DNA of 64,000 nt. Origin: HGM11416 sp964532155. GTDB lineage: Bacteria; Bacillota; Clostridia; Christensenellales; Borkfalkiaceae. Both the position numbers and the translations under genes were made by a program. Shown in pieces: positions 39,206-48,389 of the stretch; position 1 is the stretch's first letter; the number at the start of each line of letters is the position of its first letter. The stretch covers positions 1-64,000 of the forward strand of contig CAZHGN010000002.1 of the NCBI GenBank assembly GCA_964532155.1. The letters run 5' to 3'. Under the pieces are notes generated by a model. The model did not search any database and was not told the DNA's origin. It was given only the letters and a program-made list of their open reading frames with translations.

Positions 39206-40693
39206 ATGGGAAAAAATATTTTCGTCGACGGATTTTGCGGTAGCATAATCGCCGCGCTCGCCGAAGACAAAAAACTATTGGAATATCATATTGAGAAGAA
39301 CGGCACGACGGTTGTCGCCGGGAGCATATATACGGGCAGAGTGGAAAACGTGCTCGACGGCATGCAAGCGGCTTTCGTCGACGTGGGGCTTGAGCGCAAC
39401 GGTTATTTATACTTTGGCGAGCCTGCCTACGACGGCGACGACGAAGCGCCCGTTCGTCAAAAAACGATAAATTTGAAGGTGGGCGATCTCGTTACCGTTC
39501 AGGCGGTAAAAGATCCGTTCGGAAACAAGGGCGTGCGACTTTCGACCTCGCTGTCGTTTGCGGGAAGATTTCTCGTATATAACCCCGATCTGTCCGAAAA
39601 CGTAGTTTCGCGCAAGATCGAAAACGAAAAGGAAAAAAAGCGACTCGTTTCCCTTTTATCGTCACTTAAATTCCCGGGCGGTTTTATACTGCGCACCGCA
39701 TCGTCGGGCGCTTCGAAGTCGGAAGTTCTTTCCGAAGCGAAATACCTTTATAGACTTTATAACGAGGTCGTTGAAAAAACTAAAAATTCCAAGGCGGGCG
39801 ACGTGCTTTATTCGGAGGGCAACCTTGCCGTCAGAATGATACGCGACGTTTACACTTCGGAGATAGAAAAAATTTACGTATCGGACGCCGCTTTATACGA
39901 AGAGGTGTGCGAAAACGCCAAAAAAAGAGGCGCGGAAGTGCTTGCTAAGGTTGTTCATTTCGATAAAAGGATGGACCTTTTCGGCTATTTCGGCTTGACG
40001 GATGAAGTGGGCGCGCTTCTTAAAAAAAGAGTGGATTTGTCGAGCGGTGCGTACCTCGTTATCGACCGCACCGAAGCGCTTACTTCCATAGACGTCAACA
40101 CGGGAAGTTTTACCGGCTCGGATTGCTTAGAGTCCACCGTTTACGAAACCAATCTTTTAGCGGCTAAGGAAATTGCGCGGCAAGTAAGGCTTAGGAACAT
40201 AGGCGGTATAGTCGTCGTCGATTTTATAAACATGGAACGCGAAGATCACCGCAACGCCGTAATCGAGGAACTTGATCGCGCGTTAAAGGACGACCGCTCC
40301 AAGTGTACCGTTTTCGGAATGAATCAGCTCGGCTTGGTAGAGTTTACTCGCAAAAAAAAGCGCAAGGGGAGCATTTCGCTTCTCGAAAAAAAATGCCCTT
40401 ACTGTCAAGGTTCGGGAACGATTCTTTCGAGCGATTACATAGTGTTAAAGCTTCGCGCGGCTCTTCTCGATCTTTTTGCCGACGGCTACAAAAGCGCCAT
40501 CGTCGATTTGAACCAAGATATAATGTTTTACATTTTGCAGCGAGGCTCGCTCAGAAAGGACGTTTCCAAAATTTGGACGGACAAGCGTATATACCTCATT
40601 CCGCACAAGACCTACCATCAGGAATGTTTCAACGTTAAAGGGGATAACAGCGTAGTGCTCGAGCTCCCCGACAAGGCACGCTTGCTTTATTAA
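39206..40693 (+). CDS. rng: Ribonuclease E/G family endoribonuclease
   Basis: A 495-residue RNase G-type protein. The S1-like domain (GSIYTGRVENVLDGMQAAFVDVGLERNGYLYFGEP) is followed by the DNase I-like catalytic domain with LTSIDVNTGSFTG and IVVVDFINMEREDHR, which hold the metal-binding Asp residues. CPYCQGSG is the Zn-link. The Gram-negative C-terminal scaffold is absent. ATG 39206 follows GCGGAGAG at good spacing; the frame is open further up but passes through the dispersed element. rplU-rpmA normally follow, but the sequence ends in a gap. Confidence 0.92.
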   Translation: MGKNIFVDGFCGSIIAALAEDKKLLEYHIEKNGTTVVAGSIYTGRVENVLDGMQAAFVDVGLERNGYLYFGEPAYDGDDEAPVRQKTINLKVGDLVTVQAVKDPFGNKGVRLSTSLSFAGRFLVYNPDLSENVVSRKIENEKEKKRLVSLLSSLKFPGGFILRTASSGASKSEVLSEAKYLYRLYNEVVEKTKNSKAGDVLYSEGNLAVRMIRDVYTSEIEKIYVSDAALYEEVCENAKKRGAEVLAKVVHFDKRMDLFGYFGLTDEVGALLKKRVDLSSGAYLVIDRTEALTSIDVNTGSFTGSDCLESTVYETNLLAAKEIARQVRLRNIGGIVVVDFINMEREDHRNAVIEELDRALKDDRSKCTVFGMNQLGLVEFTRKKKRKGSISLLEKKCPYCQGSGTILSSDYIVLKLRAALLDLFADGYKSAIVDLNQDIMFYILQRGSLRKDVSKIWTDKRIYLIPHKTYHQECFNVKGDNSVVLELPDKARLLY

Positions 40694-40734
40694 AGCGGTT
40701 GCGCTCAACAAACGGCGCTTTGCTTAACGTTTAA

Positions 40735-40834
40735 NNNNNNNNNNNNNNNNNNNNNNNNNNNNNNNNNNNNNNNNNNNNNNNNNNNNNNNNNNNNNNNNNN
40801 NNNNNNNNNNNNNNNNNNNNNNNNNNNNNNNNNN
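40735..40834. other. Assembly gap (100 N)
   Basis: A run of exactly 100 N. The bases on either side share no overlap that I can see, so the true distance is unknown. An AAAGCG/CGCTTT inverted repeat just before it may be the rng terminator. Confidence 0.97.
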
Positions 40835-40861
40835 CTGTTTTGTATAAGGCGCGTTTTTTTC

Positions 40862-40890
40862 TTGACAGAAAAGTCGTTGTGTAATAAAAT
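40862..40890 (+). promoter_or_regulatory. Promoter of the folT leader
   Basis: TTGACA (40862-40867), 17 bp, TAAAAT (40885-40890). The predicted start at about 40897 matches the 5' edge of the riboswitch. Confidence 0.8.
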
Positions 40891-40897
40891 ACCGAAT

Positions 40898-41016
40898 AGC
40901 AGAGAAGATGCGAAAGCGTGCGAACGCTATAACGGCGTTCCGAAGTGGCAATGCGGGGGATATCCGCCTTGCACGAAACGGCTTTATGCCTGCGGTTTTC
41001 GCAACGGTCCGTTGCT
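40898..41016 (+). ncRNA. Probable tetrahydrofolate (THF) riboswitch
   Basis: The leader folds like the THF aptamer: P1 AGCA (40898-40901) with TGCT (41013-41016), then the GAGAAGA segment, P2 TGCGAAA (40909-40915) with TTTCGCA (40997-41003), AAGTG at the start of P3, an internal GGGGGATATCCGCC, ACGAA and a GGC..GCC hairpin, and CGGTTTTCGCAACGGTCCG at the 3' side. These match the order of the THF consensus (GAGUAGA, AAGUG, GGGAUGUC, ACGAA, CGGU, UCCGCU). An extra hairpin GAACGC/GCGTTC (40922-40940) sits in the J2/3 region. Location ahead of a folate-type ECF gene supports it. Confidence 0.6.
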
Positions 41017-41063
41017 TTAAGCGCATAGGAATTATGTGAATTATTCCGTCGCGTAAGGTCGGA

Positions 41064-41085
41064 CCTCTCTTATTACGGGAGGTTT
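41064..41085 (+). promoter_or_regulatory. RBS-sequestering hairpin of folT
   Basis: ACCTCTC-TTATTAC-GGGAGGT forms a 7-bp stem (one G-U pair) and is followed by TTTTTATT and the ATG. The 3' arm is the ribosome-binding site, so this could be the riboswitch expression platform, acting at translation or as an attenuator because a T-run follows. Confidence 0.6.
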
Positions 41086-41090
41086 TTATT

Positions 41091-41699
41091 ATGGAAAAAA
41101 ATTCGGTGCAAAGCGGCGATTGCTCGCAACGGAAGAAAGAAAAGTCGTGTTTTAATACCCGCACGATAGTTCTTGCCGCCGCGTTCGTCGCCTTGGCTAC
41201 GATTACCAACGCATTTATTACCGTCAGAATCGGCTCGCTGTTTAAAATATCCGCACTGCTTATCGTTTGCTTTTTCGCAGGTTATTATCTCGGCGCGCCG
41301 CTCGGCTTTTTAGTGGGAATAATAAGCGATGTTTTCGGCTTGCTGCTTTTTAGCGACGGTGCGCTCAATCCCTTGATTTTGCTGTCGAGCGGACTTAATT
41401 GCGCATTGCCCGCTCTCTTTTTCGGATTGAAAAGACCGCTTAAGAACAAACCGACCTTCGGTGAATTTGCAATCAAATCGGCGCTCGGTTATTTCACTTG
41501 TTATATTCTTTGCACCGTGCTTATAAGCTCGGTCGGCATTTGGCTTTACACTTCGTATATCGTCGAAAAATATCAAACGCTTATCGCGTGGATAGGGTAT
41601 AGGGCTGCCGTTCAGTCGGTGAATACCGTCGCTAACTATGCGGCTACTCTCGTCCTCTTTATTCCGCTAAGCAAAATTAAAACCTTGGACAGAGGTTAG
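41091..41699 (+). CDS. folT: ECF transporter S component, folate type (FolT-like)
   Basis: A 202-residue membrane protein with about six hydrophobic segments after a polar N-terminus. The pattern FITVRIGSLFKISALLIVCFFAGYYLGAPLGFLVGIISDVFGLLLF is the S-component signature; folate-type S proteins (FolT) have the same GxLxxGFLVGxxxDxxGxxLFPxGxxxP arrangement. It would bind its vitamin and use a shared EcfAA'T module encoded elsewhere. The leader upstream looks like a THF riboswitch, which supports folate. It converges on the flippase gene with a 4-bp overlap. Confidence 0.72.
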   Translation: MEKNSVQSGDCSQRKKEKSCFNTRTIVLAAAFVALATITNAFITVRIGSLFKISALLIVCFFAGYYLGAPLGFLVGIISDVFGLLLFSDGALNPLILLSSGLNCALPALFFGLKRPLKNKPTFGEFAIKSALGYFTCYILCTVLISSVGIWLYTSYIVEKYQTLIAWIGYRAAVQSVNTVANYAATLVLFIPLSKIKTLDRG

Positions 41700-43237
41700 G
41701 CTTTTTTCGCCTTTAAATCGTTCGTTTTTATCGCCGCTTTCGCCTTGCGCGCCTTGCGGCTTTTTTTATTGAAAAACGCGGCTATAATTTCGTTAATCGA
41801 TATTACGCCGAATATTTCAAACAGTAAAAGAAGCGCTACTTCGGTTATTGCGCAGCTAAAAACGAGGGCGATCGGCTTAAACGCTATTTTTGCCGATAAT
41901 TCGAATGAGAAATAACTTAACGCCGAGCAAAAAATAACGATCGGCAGCGCCTTTATCTGCTTTTTAAAGAAATCGAGCTTGTTACAACATATCTTTTTCA
42001 GCAGAACGAGATTGAGCGCTCCGTTTACGACATAACTTGCGAAATACCCGGCTATAAGTCCGTAATTGCCTATAAAGCGCGGTAAAATCAAGACGGAAAT
42101 TAACAGGATTATCGCGCCTAAAGCATAGTTTAAAAGTGTTTTTCGCTCCATGCCCATGGCGTTTAACAGACTTGTGGAAATCAAACAAAAGGACATGGGA
42201 ATCATCGCGAAAGCGGCAAAGCGTAAGTACACGCCCGACGTTGCGTTGCCGTATAACAGTTCTCCCACGTAAGGACCGGAACCGACGAATACCGGCACTA
42301 CGAGCATGGCGACCGACGAAGATAAAATCAACGCGCGCTCGACGTTGTTTTTAAGCCCGTCCAAGTTGCGTTTATAAAAATCGTTTGAAAGTTCGGGGGA
42401 CAAAACGAGGGATATCGAACCTATAACGGTTGAGGGGATAAAAAGAAGAGGCAAGGTCATTCCGCTAATTATACCGAAGCCCGAAACTGCTTCTTGTCGG
42501 CTAAGTCCCGCAGAAATCAAAACGGACGGCAAGATTATCGCTATCAGCGAAGACGTAAGTGAAGTTGCGCCGCGCATAAGCGTTATGGGGGCGCTTGCCG
42601 AAATCAAAGGTTTAAGCGATGGCGCGGGATTTTTCAGACTGCCCCCCATAAGTGCGAAAGCCACTGCCGCCGCCGTAAACGAAAAAACGTACGATATAAG
42701 CACTGCAATGCTTGCGCCGACCGCTTTTTGGGTAATTCCGACTGCGTTTGAAACGAGCAAAATTCCGGCAACTACCATAACCGCTTCTTCGGCAAGTTCT
42801 ATTATAGAGTACGTATAAAAACTTTTGTTGCCCCAAAAAAAGCCGCGTATAACTGCGTAAACCGACGTTAGGACGACTCCGGGCAGAATAATTAAAAACA
42901 GCAGTCTGCACCTGTCGTCGGGAAAAACAGGCGCTAAAATTCCCTTGAACGTATAGCAGATTATACAAGCCGGCAGACAGACCGCGAGGGCGACGGCAAT
43001 GCCCGCCGTTACCACCGAATTAACGCAACGCTCGCGCCCCGCCGTGCGTTCGCGGATCATCATGCGCGAAACTGTTATCGGCACGCCCGACGCCGAAAGA
43101 GTCATCAATACTCCCACGACCGACAGCGCTATTTGATAAAGTCCCATTCCCTCCGAGCCGATAGTTCTCGAAAGGTATATTCTGTATAAAAATCCCAATC
43201 CTCGTTCTATGCACGACAAAACGGTTACAGTCGTCAT
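41696..43237 (-). CDS. Polysaccharide/lipid flippase, SpoVB/MurJ-like
   Basis: A 513-residue integral membrane protein of the MATE-like polysaccharide transport (PST) family with about 14 membrane segments. ERGLGFLYRIYLSRTIGSEGMGLYQIALSVVGVLMTLSASGVPITVSRM is typical of SpoVB and related lipid II or sporulation flippases. A Lys-rich tail ends it. ATG 43237 has no ribosome-binding site. A GGAGAGTG lies upstream at ideal spacing for an ATT codon at 43261-43259, which would add IIKKLAKT and give the usual N-terminus. The true start may be that ATT. Confidence 0.82.
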   Translation of the reverse strand: MTTVTVLSCIERGLGFLYRIYLSRTIGSEGMGLYQIALSVVGVLMTLSASGVPITVSRMMIRERTAGRERCVNSVVTAGIAVALAVCLPACIICYTFKGILAPVFPDDRCRLLFLIILPGVVLTSVYAVIRGFFWGNKSFYTYSIIELAEEAVMVVAGILLVSNAVGITQKAVGASIAVLISYVFSFTAAAVAFALMGGSLKNPAPSLKPLISASAPITLMRGATSLTSSLIAIILPSVLISAGLSRQEAVSGFGIISGMTLPLLFIPSTVIGSISLVLSPELSNDFYKRNLDGLKNNVERALILSSSVAMLVVPVFVGSGPYVGELLYGNATSGVYLRFAAFAMIPMSFCLISTSLLNAMGMERKTLLNYALGAIILLISVLILPRFIGNYGLIAGYFASYVVNGALNLVLLKKICCNKLDFFKKQIKALPIVIFCSALSYFSFELSAKIAFKPIALVFSCAITEVALLLLFEIFGVISINEIIAAFFNKKSRKARKAKAAIKTNDLKAKKA

Positions 43238-43311
43238 TGTTTTTGCAAGTTTTTTGATAATATCACTCTCCGCGGCATATATTTTAAACGGTATAATATA
43301 TTCGCAAGGCT

Positions 43312-43620
43312 ATGAAGTTATTAACTCCGTTTAAAAAGGAAAATACAATCGTTCACCGAGTCGCTATCGGCGAGAGTTTGACTGACGTCGCAACCGCTTA
43401 CGGCGTAACCGTTTGGCGGCTCGTAAAAAACAACGGCATTACCGAAAGACCGAGGGCAAATTCGATTTTATTTATCGAAAAAGGCGGGCGACTTTACGAA
43501 ATAAAAATCGGAGACACGCCGTCGGCTATAGCCGCTCGGTTTAAAGTGAACGAAGAAGAACTTTTAAGGTTGAACGGAGAAAACGCTTTTTTCCCTTTTT
43601 CGGTTATAGAAATTCCTTAA
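43312..43620 (+). CDS. LysM-domain protein
   Basis: A 102-residue protein made of two LysM-like units: HRVAIGESLTDVATAYGVTVWRLVKNNGITERPRANSILFI and YEIKIGDTPSAIAARFKVNEEELLRLNGENAFFPFSVIEI. LysM binds peptidoglycan or chitin-type glycans. No signal peptide or membrane anchor is visible, so it is either cytosolic, exported by another route, or on the spore coat as in some Clostridia. It lies divergent from the flippase gene and upstream of a topoisomerase pair. Confidence 0.75.
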   Translation: MKLLTPFKKENTIVHRVAIGESLTDVATAYGVTVWRLVKNNGITERPRANSILFIEKGGRLYEIKIGDTPSAIAARFKVNEEELLRLNGENAFFPFSVIEIP

Positions 43621-43641
43621 GCGTAAAAAACGCTCGAAACA

Positions 43642-43660
43642 CTCGATAATCGACCTATAG
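43642..43660 (-). repeat. Dispersed 19-bp element, copy 8 (inverted)
   Basis: On the minus strand: CTATAGGTCGATTATCGAG, 21 bp after the LysM stop. The minus-strand flank is AAAAAGCCGCA. Confidence 0.85.
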
Positions 43661-43760
43661 TGCGGCTTTTTAATTAAAACGGATTAAAACGACTTAACCT
43701 CAAAAAAAGGATTTTAATTTTTTTGCGGGGGGGCTTAACCGCGCGGAATAACTTTTTTTC

Positions 43761-43791
43761 GGCTTTTTTTCAGTAAAAAAGCCTTTTTTTT
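43761..43791 (+). terminator. Terminator before the topoisomerase genes
   Basis: GGCTTTTTT/AAAAAAGCC stem followed by eight T. A run of seven G lies at 43725-43731. Confidence 0.7.
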
Positions 43792-43822
43792 GCAAAAAAA
43801 ACGGCGAAGGCGTTTTATAAGG

Positions 43823-43851
43823 TTGAAAAAAAACGCAATATATGATATACT
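43823..43851 (+). promoter_or_regulatory. Promoter of the topoisomerase B gene
   Basis: TTGAAA (43823-43828), 17 bp, TATACT (43846-43851), 29 bp before the start; GGAGGG follows. Confidence 0.7.
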
Positions 43852-43879
43852 CTAAAAAAATATTACGCGGAGGGTATTT

Positions 43880-45841
43880 ATGGCAAGTCAATATAAGTCC
43901 TCTGACATCAAAATACTCGAAGGTCTCGACGCAGTAAGAATGCGCCCCGGTATGTACATCGGTACTACCGGTATAAAGGGACTGCATCACATTCTTTGGG
44001 AAATAGTCGACAACGCCGTTGACGAAGCGGCGAACGGCTTTGCCAATAAAATCGTCGTCAAGCTTTACGCCGACGGCTCGGCTTCGGTCGAAGATAACGG
44101 TCGCGGTATTCCTATCGACGAGCATCCGACGGCAAAGGTTTCGGGCGTGGAAGTCGTATTCACTCAGCTCCACGCGGGCGGCAAGTTCGACCACGAAAAC
44201 TACAACTACTCGGGCGGTTTGCACGGAGTCGGCGCGTCTGTAACCAACGCTCTTTCCGAATGGCTCAAGGTCGAAGTTTACGACGGCAAAACCACTTACG
44301 GAATGGAATTTTCGAGCTATGCGAACAAGCGCGGCAAGATCTATTCGGGCGTTCCCAAGGGGCACCTTGCCGACCTCAAGATTAAGACTAAAAAGCGCGG
44401 AACGTTCATTCGCTTCAAGCCCGACGCTCGCGTTTTCGAAACGGTCGAGTTCAACGACGACATGATAATCAAGCGCCTTCGCGAGCTTGCTTTTTTGAAC
44501 GAGGGCGTAACCATAGATTTTATCGACGAGCGCATTCCCGACGCCGTAAACGAAAAGCATTTTTATTTCAAGGGCGGTATTAAAGATTTCGTCAAGTATT
44601 TGAACGAGGGCAAGCGCACTCTTTATCCCGAGCCCATTTATCTTTCGGCTGAAAAGGACGATATAAAAATTCAGCTTGCCATTCAGCATAACGACGAGTA
44701 TACCGAAAACCTTTGCTCTTACGTAAACAACATACCCACGGGCGAGGGCGGCGAGCACGAAACGGGCTTTAAAACGGGATTTACCACCGTTTTAAACACT
44801 TACGCTCAAAACGTTAAGCACGTAAAAGAAAAACTCGTTGGCGACGACTACCGCGAAGGGCTTACCGTAATTCTTTCGATCAAGATGAAGGACGCCCAGT
44901 TCGAAGGGCAAACCAAGACCAAGCTCGGCAACTCCAAGGCGAACGCCGCCGTTAGAAAAGCGACTATCGAGGGGCTTACCAAACTGCTCGAGGAACGCAA
45001 AACCGAACGCATTTTTGCGCTCATCGTCGAAAAGGCGGTCGGCGCGGCTAAGGTGCGTAGGGCGAGGGCGGACGCAGGCGATCTTATAAGAAAGCAAAAC
45101 AAGCTCGACGTCAAAAAATTGGTCGGCAAACTTGCTTCTTGTTCATCGCGCACGGCTGAACTCAACGAACTGTTTATCGTTGAGGGCGATTCGGCGGGCG
45201 GCAGCGCCAAGCAGGGCAGGGACAGACAGCATCAAGCCATACTCCCCCTCCGCGGTAAACCGCTCAACGTCGAAAAGAAAAACGTCAAAGAAGTTCTCGA
45301 GAACGAGGAAATGCTCTCGCTTATCAGCGCGCTCGGAACGAATATAGGCAGTGAGTTCGATATCAAAAAACTCAACTACAACAAAGTAATCATTCTTTCG
45401 GATGCCGACCAAGACGGTGCGCACATCAGGGCGATTTTATTGACTTTTTTCTTCCGCTATATGAAGCCGCTTCTTCTCGAAGGGCACGTTTATATCGGTC
45501 AGCCTCCGCTTTACAAGGTATACAAGCGCGATTCCAAAAAGGAAATAATCGAATACGCTTACGACGACAACGAACTTCAATCGAAGATCGACAAGGTCGG
45601 CAGGGGATATTCGCTTCAGCGTTATAAAGGTTTGGGCGAGATGAACCCCGAACAGCTTTGGGATACGACTATGAATCCCGAAACGCGTTTGCTTTTGCAA
45701 GTTACACTCGAGGACGCCGCCGAGGCGGACAGAATGATAACTACGCTTATGGGCGACGCTATCGAAAGCAGAAAGAAATATATTTCCGAATACGCCGATT
45801 TCAACAAGGTCGACTCTTTCAAGGAAAAGATCGGTTTTTAA
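43880..45841 (+). CDS. gyrB: Type IIA topoisomerase subunit B (GyrB/ParE)
   Basis: A 653-residue ATPase subunit. The GHKL fold shows EIVDNAVDEA, DNGRGIPID and GGLHGVGASVTNALS. The transducer and TOPRIM domains follow, with EGDSAGGSAKQGRD and ILSDADQDGAHIR. The C-terminal RYKGLGEMNPEQLWDTTMNP is conserved. The pair changes DNA supercoiling or decatenates. I cannot tell gyrase from topoisomerase IV with certainty; the gene symbol is the likelier of the two. GyrB usually sits with recF and dnaA, which are absent here, so this could be a topoisomerase IV pair. Confidence 0.82.
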   Translation: MASQYKSSDIKILEGLDAVRMRPGMYIGTTGIKGLHHILWEIVDNAVDEAANGFANKIVVKLYADGSASVEDNGRGIPIDEHPTAKVSGVEVVFTQLHAGGKFDHENYNYSGGLHGVGASVTNALSEWLKVEVYDGKTTYGMEFSSYANKRGKIYSGVPKGHLADLKIKTKKRGTFIRFKPDARVFETVEFNDDMIIKRLRELAFLNEGVTIDFIDERIPDAVNEKHFYFKGGIKDFVKYLNEGKRTLYPEPIYLSAEKDDIKIQLAIQHNDEYTENLCSYVNNIPTGEGGEHETGFKTGFTTVLNTYAQNVKHVKEKLVGDDYREGLTVILSIKMKDAQFEGQTKTKLGNSKANAAVRKATIEGLTKLLEERKTERIFALIVEKAVGAAKVRRARADAGDLIRKQNKLDVKKLVGKLASCSSRTAELNELFIVEGDSAGGSAKQGRDRQHQAILPLRGKPLNVEKKNVKEVLENEEMLSLISALGTNIGSEFDIKKLNYNKVIILSDADQDGAHIRAILLTFFFRYMKPLLLEGHVYIGQPPLYKVYKRDSKKEIIEYAYDDNELQSKIDKVGRGYSLQRYKGLGEMNPEQLWDTTMNPETRLLLQVTLEDAAEADRMITTLMGDAIESRKKYISEYADFNKVDSFKEKIGF

Positions 45842-45932
45842 TCGTGCGGCAAAAGGTCGCGGCGCGGCCATTGCGTTTACCTTGCGCGGGTTGTTTAAAG
45901 GCGGCGAGGGAACGGATACGGAGGAAAGTTGA

Positions 45933-48389
45933 ATGGATAAAGACGAAAAGAAAAACGGTATAATAACCGACTCTCTCGAGACGGTTCTTCATAATTGCAT
46001 GCTCCCGTACGCCGAGTACGTTATACTCGACAGAGCGTTGCCGAGGGTAGAGGATGGACTCAAACCCGTTCAGCGCAGAATACTCTATTCGATGTACGAT
46101 CAGGGCATGCTCCCCGACAAGGACTATAAAAAGAGCGCGAGGGTAGTAGGTGACTGCTTGGCGAAATACCATCCTCACGGCGACACTTCGGTCTACGACG
46201 CTATGGTTAGGCTGGCTCAGCCTTTCAACATGCGCGAAACGCTCGTTTCCGGTCACGGTAACTTCGGTTCGGTCGACGGCGACAGCGCGGCGGCAATGCG
46301 TTATACCGAGGTTAAACTTCAGCCGCTTGCTCTCGAACTTCTTCGCGATATCGATAAAAATACCGTAAATTGGGATCTCAACTTCGACGATTCGTTAAAA
46401 GAACCGGCAACTCTTCCCGGTCGTTTCCCGAACCTCTTGGTTAACGGCGCTTCGGGTATTGCGGTCGGCCTTGCGACGAACATTCCTCCCCATAATCTCG
46501 AAGAGGTTATCGACGGTGCTTGCGCGGTGATAGACAATCCTAAAATCACCGTGGACGAGCTTATGCAGATTATAAAAGGTCCGGATTTTCCGACGGGCGG
46601 CACGGTTGTCGCCGGCGACGAGCTGAGAAAAGCTTACGAAACGGGCAAGGGCAAAATCAAAATATATTCCAAAATGACGGTCGAGCGCTTGGAACGCGAA
46701 AAACGCGGTTCGGATGCGGACAGGGCGATCGTCGTTACCGAACTTCCTTATCAAACCAACAAAGCCGCTCTTCTTAAAAAGATTTACGAAATGGCTGAGG
46801 CTAATAAGGACGGTTTGGGCGGCATAACCGAAGTGTGCGACGAATCGGACAGAACGGGCATGCGTGCCGTTATTAAAATCCGCAAGGGCGTGGATGCCGA
46901 TAAAATTATCGCTTCGCTCAATAAAAACAGCGGACTTATGGCTTCGTTCGGCATAAACATGGTAGCCATTGCCGATGGCAAACCCCAACAAATGGGGCTT
47001 AAACAACTTTTGTCGTATTATGTCGAATATCAAAGGTCGGTCGTTCTTCGCAGAACGGAATTCGACCTCGAGCGTGCACTCGAACGCGCACACATACTCG
47101 AAGGTTTGATTATCGCCGTAACCAATATCGACGAAGTAATACGGATAATAAAGAGCTCGGCGGATACCGCCGCCGCGCGCGCAAACCTTTGCGAGGCTTT
47201 CGCGCTTACCGAAAAGCAGGCGCAAGCCGTTCTCGATTTAAGGCTTGCAAGACTCACTAAACTGGAGGTTACGAGCCTTCAAAACGAGCTTAAAGAACTT
47301 AAAGAACGCATCGAGTATCTTCAAAAGGTTGCGGCAAGCAAGAGAATGCAGTTCACCATCGTCAAGAACGAAATGCGTGAAATCAAAAAGAAATACGGCA
47401 ATCCTCGCCGCACCGTTATCGTCGGAGGGGAGCAAGATATATCGGTCGAATGCTTTAACGACAATCGTCCGCCCGAACTTTGCTATATCGGCGTTTCGGC
47501 AGACGGGCTCGTGCGTAAGCTTAAAACCGACGAATACAAAAAGATACTTACCGCCAAAAAACCCGAGCGGCGCGATATTTTCGCTTGCGGCACTATGGCA
47601 AACAGCAGACAAACGCTGTTCTTCTTTACCAACTTCGGCAATTGCTACAAGCTCGAAACCGAGCTCGTGCCTTGGTCGAAGGGTAAACAACTCGACGGCG
47701 TGCGCTTCGATCAAATTTGCAAAAAGGCGGGTTCCGAAAAGCCCGTCGCACTATTTTCGGTCGACGACGAGGCTCAAGGCAAGCTGATTTTCTTCACTAA
47801 GGACGGAGCGGTAAAACTTTCCCCGTGGGACGATTATTTCACGGCGAAAAGTCCGTTTGCCGCGCTTAAGCTTAAGGACGGCGACGAACTCGTTGCCGTT
47901 GAAGCATACCGCAGCGGCTCGCAAATGTTCTTTGCGACTAAAAAGGGTATTTGTCTTTATGCCGACGGCGACGTTCCCGAACAAGGCAGAGTTGCAGGCG
48001 GCGTAAAAGGCATTGCGATTGCCGATGGCGACGAGGTCGTTTATGCCGCTCAGGTAGACGATGACTTTAACGGAGAAATCTTCGTTGCAACGAGTTTCGG
48101 AACGTTCAAGCGCGTTATTTTGGGCACTATAAATAAACTTTCAAGGGCACGCAAGGGAGTCAAGCTCGTCGAACTTGGCGATCCCTCTAACGGCGAATGC
48201 GTCGTTTACGTAAAATGGCTGGCGGGCGGCGAACGCTTCGACTTCGCTATTTTCGATAGGTTGGGTACCGTGTACTACGCAGATAGTTCTAAGGTCGCGG
48301 TTGAAAACAGAACTACCAAAGGGAAACAGTTACCCGGATTAGGCGTTTGCCAGCCGGAAAGATTGTTTCCCGTTGCCAGGCAACGCTGA
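45933..48389 (+). CDS. gyrA: Type IIA topoisomerase subunit A (GyrA/ParC)
   Basis: An 818-residue subunit that cuts and rejoins [22 protein letters not shown] opens the breakage domain. [21 protein letters not shown] is the quinolone-resistance region, and [10 protein letters not shown] holds the catalytic Tyr. The C-terminal domain is a six-bladed propeller; [15 protein letters not shown] is a degenerate GyrA-box (consensus QRRGGKG), so wrapping may be reduced as in ParC. It lies 91 bp after the B subunit and overlaps the following acidic gene. Codons for Ser at the usual QRDR position read Thr-Ser. Confidence 0.82.
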   Translation: MDKDEKKNGIITDSLETVLHNCMLPYAEYVILDRALPRVEDGLKPVQRRILYSMYDQGMLPDKDYKKSARVVGDCLAKYHPHGDTSVYDAMVRLAQPFNMRETLVSGHGNFGSVDGDSAAAMRYTEVKLQPLALELLRDIDKNTVNWDLNFDDSLKEPATLPGRFPNLLVNGASGIAVGLATNIPPHNLEEVIDGACAVIDNPKITVDELMQIIKGPDFPTGGTVVAGDELRKAYETGKGKIKIYSKMTVERLEREKRGSDADRAIVVTELPYQTNKAALLKKIYEMAEANKDGLGGITEVCDESDRTGMRAVIKIRKGVDADKIIASLNKNSGLMASFGINMVAIADGKPQQMGLKQLLSYYVEYQRSVVLRRTEFDLERALERAHILEGLIIAVTNIDEVIRIIKSSADTAAARANLCEAFALTEKQAQAVLDLRLARLTKLEVTSLQNELKELKERIEYLQKVAASKRMQFTIVKNEMREIKKKYGNPRRTVIVGGEQDISVECFNDNRPPELCYIGVSADGLVRKLKTDEYKKILTAKKPERRDIFACGTMANSRQTLFFFTNFGNCYKLETELVPWSKGKQLDGVRFDQICKKAGSEKPVALFSVDDEAQGKLIFFTKDGAVKLSPWDDYFTAKSPFAALKLKDGDELVAVEAYRSGSQMFFATKKGICLYADGDVPEQGRVAGGVKGIAIADGDEVVYAAQVDDDFNGEIFVATSFGTFKRVILGTINKLSRARKGVKLVELGDPSNGECVVYVKWLAGGERFDFAIFDRLGTVYYADSSKVAVENRTTKGKQLPGLGVCQPERLFPVARQR

